Assembly: GCA_005877365.1 (NCBI GenBank)
Contig: VBPP01000079.1
Span: 1-16,510, forward strand
DNA length: 16,510 nt
Source of the DNA: Nitrososphaerota archaeon
GTDB taxonomy: Archaea > Thermoproteota > Nitrososphaeria > Nitrososphaerales > Gagatemarchaeaceae
Direction of reading: 5' to 3'
Positions 12,005 through 16,510 of the stretch are shown one piece after another. The notes under the pieces were generated by a model, which was not told the origin of the DNA, ran no database searches, and was given only the letters and a program-made list of their open reading frames with translations. Within the stretch, counting starts at the first letter, position 1. Every line of letters starts with the position of its first letter. The position numbers were made by a program, and so were the translations under genes.

Positions 12005-13450
12005 TTGCCTCAGGTCCAGGGGGAGGATTCACAGGAGCTCAAGAGGGAAGTCGGCATCTTCGGCTCCTTCTCTATGGGCTACGCCGACGTCGGAGCTGAC
12101 ATCTATGTCGTACTCGGAGTCATCGCTCTCTTCGCGGGGGTCGTCTCCCCACTCGCCTTCGCCATAGCCGCAACGACCTACGTCTGCACCGGCCTCTGTT
12201 ACGCCGAACTCGCCACCGCCTACCCGGTCGCGGGTGGAGGACAGTACTACTCGCTAAAGGCCTTCGGAAGGATCCACGGCTTTGTGGCGGGCTGGGGCCT
12301 CATGCTCGACTACACGATCGACATCGCTCTCTTCGCCCTTGCGACGGTTGGCTACCTCGGTACCCTCACCTTCTTCTTGTTCCGGAGCGGACTCCTCCTG
12401 ACCTCGCCATTCTACGGGTTGACGGCGATTGTGCTCATACTGCTGCTGCTCGCCCTTAACGTAGTGGGCATCAAGTATTCCTCAAGGTTCAACGAGGCCG
12501 TCATCGCGGTCGATCTTGTCACGGTCGGTCTCTTTCTGGTCTTCGGCCTCCCGTCGATAATCTCCTCGGGTGCAATCTTGAGATGGGTTGCGAACGTCGT
12601 CAGCTCGTTCCAGACTGGGAACTTTGGTCAACCCGGTTTCTACTCCTTCGTCTATGCCGTCTCACTCGCCACCGCTTCGTACATCGGAATCGAATCGATC
12701 TCGCAGGCCGCCGAGGAGACGAAGCGAACCGCCGAGGTTATCCCCAGGGCGACAAAGGCCGCGATTTCCTCCGTAGTTGTGGTTGCGATCGCACTCTCAC
12801 TCCTCTCGGTCACCATAAGCCCCTGGCAGGTAGTGGCGAACAACAGCCAGGCACCGGCCGTTTCGTTGGCGAGCAACCTGCCGATAATAGGCGGTGTATT
12901 CGCTGTCTGGGTCGCGCTGATGGGGACGCTCGTCTGTTACGTCTCCACGAACACGGGGGTGATTGGTGTTTCCAGAGTGATGTACTCCATGGGAAGGCTC
13001 GGCCTTATGCCGAGGGGATTCAGTAAGGTCAGCTCTCGCTACAGGACCCCCTACGTCACAATAACGATTTTCACGGTAATCGCCTCTCTCCTTCTGGCGG
13101 TGTACATAGCTCTGCCCGGGGCTGACCTCCTCGACCTGATCACCTCGATTTACAACTTCGGGGCGCTCGTGGCATACATGTACGTCAACGCTGCAGCAAT
13201 CGTGCTCCGCGTGAAAGAACCCGGGAGAACAGGATGGAAGATGCCGCTCAACCTGACGGTCAGGATTGGGGACAAACCCTACCAGGTCTCAGTCATCCCC
13301 GTCGTGGGCCTAGTCTCCAGCTTTGTGGTATGGGTCCTGATAGTTGGTCTGCACCCGACCGGAAGGGTGATAGGAACCGTCTGGTTCGCAATCGGGATAG
13401 CTGCCTACCTTATCTATCAGAGGTACCGAGGAGGCTCCAAGGATGGCTGA
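12005..13450 (+). CDS. APC-family amino-acid permease
   Basis: 481 residues with about 12-13 hydrophobic spans. The N-terminus LKREVGIFGSFSMGYADVGADIYVVLG is the usual APC TM1 with its unwound G-rich centre; TM3 has VAGGGQYYSLKAFGR, then the AGWGLMLDY of TM4. TM6 contains SLATASYIGIESISQAAEETKRT, with the IESISQAAEE block that lies just after the binding site in the family. A long-loop MPLNLTVRIGDKPY segment precedes the last spans. The in-frame stop at 11999 and the need for residues before TM1 leave TTG 12005 as the only reasonable start; the ATGs at 11998 and 12001 are in another frame. It overlaps the universal stress protein gene by 8 bp, a pairing common for archaeal APC transporters, where the stress protein is thought to bind ATP and regulate transport. 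Confidence 0.9.
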   Translation: MPQVQGEDSQELKREVGIFGSFSMGYADVGADIYVVLGVIALFAGVVSPLAFAIAATTYVCTGLCYAELATAYPVAGGGQYYSLKAFGRIHGFVAGWGLMLDYTIDIALFALATVGYLGTLTFFLFRSGLLLTSPFYGLTAIVLILLLLALNVVGIKYSSRFNEAVIAVDLVTVGLFLVFGLPSIISSGAILRWVANVVSSFQTGNFGQPGFYSFVYAVSLATASYIGIESISQAAEETKRTAEVIPRATKAAISSVVVVAIALSLLSVTISPWQVVANNSQAPAVSLASNLPIIGGVFAVWVALMGTLVCYVSTNTGVIGVSRVMYSMGRLGLMPRGFSKVSSRYRTPYVTITIFTVIASLLLAVYIALPGADLLDLITSIYNFGALVAYMYVNAAAIVLRVKEPGRTGWKMPLNLTVRIGDKPYQVSVIPVVGLVSSFVVWVLIVGLHPTGRVIGTVWFAIGIAAYLIYQRYRGGSKDG

Positions 13451-14117
13451 AAGCGGGGAGAGCGTGGAATGGTCCTGGAGCGATGCCCCCATCGTCCTCC
13501 CCGTCGCTTTCCAGTCGCGTGAGTGGAATGCAATATACATCGCCTTCTACCTCGCCGAATACTCTGGTTCGAAGGTCATCGTAACCCACGTGCTCGAGGG
13601 CGAAGAAGAGGAACACGCCTTCGCCGAACAGTTGAGACGGGAGATCGAGGCCTTGGCGAAGGAACTATCGGTCAGACACGAATACTCGAACGTTGAGCCG
13701 CAGTCCAAACCACCGAGCGTGGAGGAGATCGCGAGAGCCATCGTGAACACGGCCGACTCCAACAACGCCCAGGCAATCGTGATGTCGGCCCACAGGGAGG
13801 GTCTCTTCAGAGAACTCTTTGGGCGGGTATCTGACCACGTGGCACGCCTCTCTGCGACGAGGGTAGTCCTCGTGGAGACGCCCCAGAGCGGGCTGAAGAT
13901 TCCCCGCAACCCAAAGAGGATATTCATCCCGGTACTGAAGGAACAGCATCCAGACCCCTTCGTGATCGCCGCGGCTCTCACCTCGTCAGCCGCTGTTCCC
14001 GACGCGGAGATTATTGTCGGGAAGATAATTGAACTTCCGCCGACGCTCCCGCTCGACGCCATCGATCTCTCGCTGCCGCTGAGGAGGGAGGAGAGGGAGT
14101 TCTCCTCATCGACGTGA
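13443..14117 (+). CDS. universal stress protein (UspA-like), second domain interrupted by frameshift
   Basis: 224 residues before the stop. Residues about 14-145 are one Usp domain: APIVLPVAF (strand 1), KVIVTHVLEG (strand 2), EIARAIVNTADSNNAQAIVMSAHREG, then LFGRVSDHVARLSATRVVLVETP (final helix and strand). The ATP-binding G-x-x-G-9x-G(S/T) motif is not clearly kept. A second Usp domain starts at KRIFIPVLKEQHPDPFVIAAAL but breaks after LPLRREEREFSSST; the rest continues in another frame to 14290. ATG 13443 overlaps the permease stop (ATGGCTGA), indicating coupled translation and a regulatory partner for the permease. The intact protein would be about 282 residues with two Usp domains. Confidence 0.85.
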   Translation: MAESGESVEWSWSDAPIVLPVAFQSREWNAIYIAFYLAEYSGSKVIVTHVLEGEEEEHAFAEQLRREIEALAKELSVRHEYSNVEPQSKPPSVEEIARAIVNTADSNNAQAIVMSAHREGLFRELFGRVSDHVARLSATRVVLVETPQSGLKIPRNPKRIFIPVLKEQHPDPFVIAAALTSSAAVPDAEIIVGKIIELPPTLPLDAIDLSLPLRREEREFSSST

Positions 14118-14290
14118 CGGTGATGTTCAGCAAGAGGGAGACGGGATTTCACGGCTTCCTCACGAAGGACGAGTATGAGATCGTCAGCAAGTCCCCCTGT
14201 ATCGTGCTCGTTACCCTTTCGGGAATAGAGGTGGCAGGCAGGCCTCCTAGTGCTTCGCCGATCTCCTCTTCTTCTCCTCAAACTCCCTGA
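14081..14290 (+). pseudogene. displaced C-terminal part of the second Usp domain
   Basis: In the frame starting at 14081 the sequence reads EEGGEGVLLIDVTVMFSKRE, then GFHGFLTKDEYEIVSKSPCIVLVTL, stopping at 14288. The final strand with the preceding SPC is what closes a Usp domain. It overlaps the end of the 13443 frame, so restoring one base in the purine-rich run at about 14080-14100 would join the two. The tail beyond 14247 overlaps the convergent small gene. Confidence 0.75.
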
Positions 14291-14549
14291 GTTTCTTCTC
14301 CCTCAGGCGCTGCTTCGTCCTTTCGAATTCTCCCAGCGGCGCCTCCGACTCGACGTAGCCGTGCGCTATTTCGATCGCCCTTCTTATGATTCCCTCGAGA
14401 CTCTCATCCCTCCCCTTCAGTCTAACGGAGAGATTCCTTCTATCGAGAACCTGGCATTGCACTCCCTCGTGCTTCTTCAGCTCCTCGACCGCGGTTTCGA
14501 GCGCGTACTCGTTTCCGAAGAGTCCCCTTATCTCCCAATCTCGCGCCAT
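14247..14549 (-). CDS. small unknown alpha/beta protein with basic helical tail
   Basis: 100 residues, family not recognised. Residues 4-52 read as strand-helix-strand-strand: WEIRGLFGNEY, an ALETAVEELKKHEG helix, then VQCQVLDRRNLSVRLKG, followed by an EGIIRRAIEIAHGYVESEA helix. This could be a ferredoxin-like or ACT-like fold. The last 25 residues (from FERTKQRLREKK) are a highly charged, basic helix. No membrane segment. ATG 14549 is preceded by purine-rich GGAAGGAAGA and GGAGGT. It lies 53 bp after the YyaL-type gene on the same strand and may be its operon partner. Confidence 0.78.
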   Translation of the reverse strand: MARDWEIRGLFGNEYALETAVEELKKHEGVQCQVLDRRNLSVRLKGRDESLEGIIRRAIEIAHGYVESEAPLGEFERTKQRLREKKLREFEEKKRRSAKH

Positions 14550-14602
14550 TCTTCCTTCCTACCTCCCTCCCCCCTCTGCCTTCCGGCCCAAGAGCCTCGC
14601 TG

Positions 14603-16510
14603 TTAAAATGATAACGCAGACTTCAGCTCTTCCGTGTCAGTTATCGGCTTCTTACAAGTGTAGTTCTGGCAGATGTAGGCGGTCGCCTTTCCCTCAAGAG
14701 CCTTCTTTCCCTCGGCCAATGGCGAGACCTTCTCAACCTCCCCCCCGTCGTTCGGGAGGACCATCAGAACCTTGTTGGGGATGAACCTCCGATGGATTTC
14801 CCTAACGAGCGGATGGACCTGCTCTCTCCCGCCCCCAGCCACGACGATCTCCCGGGGGCTTCCGAGGAGGAAGTCGAGAGCCACAAGCATGTATGTGTGA
14901 GACGAGGGCTCACCTTCGAGGTCATCCCGGAATACCCGAAGAGTTCTCTTCGCCTCCTCCCTTTCGTCATCGCGACCAGTGAACTCCCCGATCCTGAGGA
15001 GATTCAACGCCGCCACAGAATTCCCCGATGGAGTCGGGCCGTCGTAACCCTCCTTTATCTCGGCCGGCAGCTCGTCCCTTTCTTGCTGCATGAAGAATCC
15101 GCCCCGCTCCTCATCCCCGAATAACTTCGTCATCTCTCCGTTGATCTGTATCGCGGTCTTCAGCCACCGGGCCTCAAAGTCGGTTTCGTAGAGGTCGAGG
15201 AGCCCCTGCGTCAAGAACGAGTAGTCTTCGAGCGTCCCTTCAATCGCGCTCTCTCCATCTCTGTACCTTCGTAGAAGCCTCTCTCCCTTGTGCATCGTCC
15301 CAGTAATGAAGCTCGCGCACTGCTCCGCGGCCCTTAGATACCGCTTCTCGCCAAGAACCTGACAGCCGTAGGAAAGTGCGGAGATCGCAAGCCCGTTCCA
15401 CGAAGTCAGGATCTTGTCGTCCGTCTCTGGTCGCGTCCTCTTGAGCCTCTCCTCGTACAACTTCTTCTTCGAAAGTGCGAGTGAACTCTCGAGTTCAGCC
15501 TCAGGAATCCCGAGTCTTCTCGCGGCGTTCTCGAGGCTAGTCGTGAGATGCAGAATTGACCGCTTCCCCTCGAAGTTCCCGTTGCTTGTAACCCCGAAGC
15601 ACTCTCTGAATATCTCGCCTTCCCTCTCTCCGAGCACGGAGTCAATCTCCTCGACGGTCCAGGTGTAGTAGACACCCTCACCCTCGGGCGTATCAGCGTC
15701 CTGAGCAGAGTAGAAGCCCCCTCCACCGTCTGCCATCTCCGCCAACAGCCAGTCGAGGACCCCACGCGCGACGTCTGCGAATCTTGGGTCGGCCGTCAGC
15801 TGGTGCGCCTCGAGGTAGGCCCTCGCGATGAGGGCATTGTCGTACAGCATCTTCTCGAAGTGTGGAACAAGCCAGACCTTGTCCGTCGAGTACCTGTGAA
15901 ACCCCCCTCCGAGATGGTCGTGAATGCCTCCCGCGGCGATCGAATCGAGCGTCTTCACCACCGAGCGCAGGGCGAGCTCCTTCTTCGACCGAAGGTAATA
16001 CCTGAGGAGGAAGTTCAGGTGAGTGGGGAGGGGGAATTTCGGGGCTCCGCCAAAGCCCCCGAACTCCGGGTCGAATGCCGAAACTACCGAGGCATAGGCC
16101 GCATCGAGAAGGCTGGCGGAGAGCTCCCCCTTCTCGTACTTCGCGTAGCTTTCCTTGAGTGCCTCGGTCAGCCGACCCGCGTTGTCCTGCACCTCGCTTC
16201 TCCTCTCCTTCCAGAGCTTCGCGACGAAGTCCAGCAGCTGGGTGAAACTCGGGAGGCCATATCTCGCCTCGGGAGGGAAGTAGGTTCCCCCGTAAAACGG
16301 TCTGAGGTCCGGAGTCAAGAATACGTTGAGCGGCCAGCCTCCCCGCCCTGTCAACGTCTGCACCGCCTTCATGTAGAACTCATCGACCTCGGGCCTCTCT
16401 TCCCTATCGACCTTGACGGGAATGAAGTTCTTGTTGAGAATCGCCGCCACCTTCTCGTCCTCGTACGATTCTCTTTCCATGACGTTGCACCAGTGGCAGG
16501 AAGAGTAACC
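14603..16510 (-). CDS. YyaL/SSP411 (Spata20-like) thioredoxin-fold and alpha-barrel protein, N-terminus outside window
   Basis: About 635 residues are visible; the family is about 650-700, so only a few dozen are missing at the right edge. The frame runs through the window end, reading GYSSCHWCNVMERESYEDE, so the ATG at 16480 is internal. The CxxC pair belongs to the N-terminal thioredoxin-like domain; the family normally has His after the second Cys, here Asn. FIPVKVDREERPEVD, LTGRGGWPLNVFLTPDLRPFYGGTYFPP (read in parts), then PKFPLPTHLNFLLRYY, GGFHRYSTDKVWLVPHFEKMLYDNA (in parts) and FYSAQDADTPEGEGVYYTW-type blocks mark the (alpha/alpha)6 barrel. The C-terminus has the conserved CQNYTCKKP. 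Biochemical function of the family is not established. Cytosolic, no signal peptide seen in the visible part. Confidence 0.93.
   Translation of the reverse strand, partial: GYSSCHWCNVMERESYEDEKVAAILNKNFIPVKVDREERPEVDEFYMKAVQTLTGRGGWPLNVFLTPDLRPFYGGTYFPPEARYGLPSFTQLLDFVAKLWKERRSEVQDNAGRLTEALKESYAKYEKGELSASLLDAAYASVVSAFDPEFGGFGGAPKFPLPTHLNFLLRYYLRSKKELALRSVVKTLDSIAAGGIHDHLGGGFHRYSTDKVWLVPHFEKMLYDNALIARAYLEAHQLTADPRFADVARGVLDWLLAEMADGGGGFYSAQDADTPEGEGVYYTWTVEEIDSVLGEREGEIFRECFGVTSNGNFEGKRSILHLTTSLENAARRLGIPEAELESSLALSKKKLYEERLKRTRPETDDKILTSWNGLAISALSYGCQVLGEKRYLRAAEQCASFITGTMHKGERLLRRYRDGESAIEGTLEDYSFLTQGLLDLYETDFEARWLKTAIQINGEMTKLFGDEERGGFFMQQERDELPAEIKEGYDGPTPSGNSVAALNLLRIGEFTGRDDEREEAKRTLRVFRDDLEGEPSSHTYMLVALDFLLGSPREIVVAGGGREQVHPLVREIHRRFIPNKVLMVLPNDGGEVEKVSPLAEGKKALEGKATAYICQNYTCKKPITDTEELKSALSF

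Noticed and set aside
11422..12099. 225-residue plus-strand frame across the MFS gene and transporter gap
   Set aside because: Highly charged, unlike any fold, and antisense to an obvious 12-TM protein. It would also run through the promoter region.
13547..14281. 244-residue minus-strand frame opposite the Usp gene
   Set aside because: Antisense of Usp; Ser/Thr-rich composition typical of a shadow, and Usp motifs are clear on plus.
1..16510. CRISPR arrays, insertion sequences, transposase or integrase genes
   Set aside because: No regularly spaced direct repeats and no recombinase-like frame were found; only isolated short inverted repeats.

Overview
The window reads as chromosomal DNA of an archaeon, probably a TACK-lineage member near Nitrososphaeria/Thaumarchaeota. 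Three things suggest this. The aromatic pathway is the archaeal one that starts from aspartate semialdehyde (ADH synthase plus 3-dehydroquinate synthase II). There is a type II tRNA-Leu broken by several short insertions. TATA boxes sit about 27-30 bp ahead of start codons, with almost no leader. TTG and GTG starts are common. The lineage is inferred from gene content only.

Left part (1-3600, minus strand): a biosynthetic operon read in the order ask (aspartate kinase), aroA' (ADH synthase), aroB' (dehydroquinate synthase II), aroD (dehydroquinate dehydratase, cut by the window edge). Genes abut or overlap. Aspartate kinase supplies the aspartyl phosphate that leads to aspartate semialdehyde, the amino acid-derived substrate of ADH synthase, so the operon carries carbon from aspartate into the shikimate pathway.

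Middle (3630-8450): the most interesting stretch. A small von Willebrand factor A protein (minus) and a 455-residue tubulin-superfamily protein (plus) diverge from one shared TATA element placed symmetrically between their starts. The tubulin-like protein keeps tubulin-type nucleotide loops and a tubulin-like middle region, but the acidic T7 residue needed for hydrolysis looks like Asn. A coiled-coil gene follows 8 bp behind it. Next come a glycosylation-site-rich membrane protein and a convergent winged-helix-like protein, whose C-termini share a similar SHOCT-like helical hairpin, and a small secreted protein with a clear terminator. I read this as a candidate cytoskeletal or membrane-remodelling locus.

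Centre right (8450-10700): a non-coding, hairpin-rich stretch with a C-terminal remnant of a phospholipase C/acid phosphatase-type phosphoesterase; a membrane-anchored extracytoplasmic protein with HxH motifs; a YdeI/OmdA-type protein (DUF1905 plus OmdA) with its own promoter and terminator; and tRNA-Leu(UAG) carrying three apparent insertions (D arm, anticodon stem, variable arm).

Right (10700-16510): an MFS exporter (minus) diverges from an APC amino-acid permease (plus) around a perfect AT-rich palindrome. The permease overlaps a universal stress protein gene whose second domain is split by a frameshift. Then follow a small unknown protein and a long YyaL/SSP411-type thioredoxin-fold protein, both minus strand, the latter running off the right edge.
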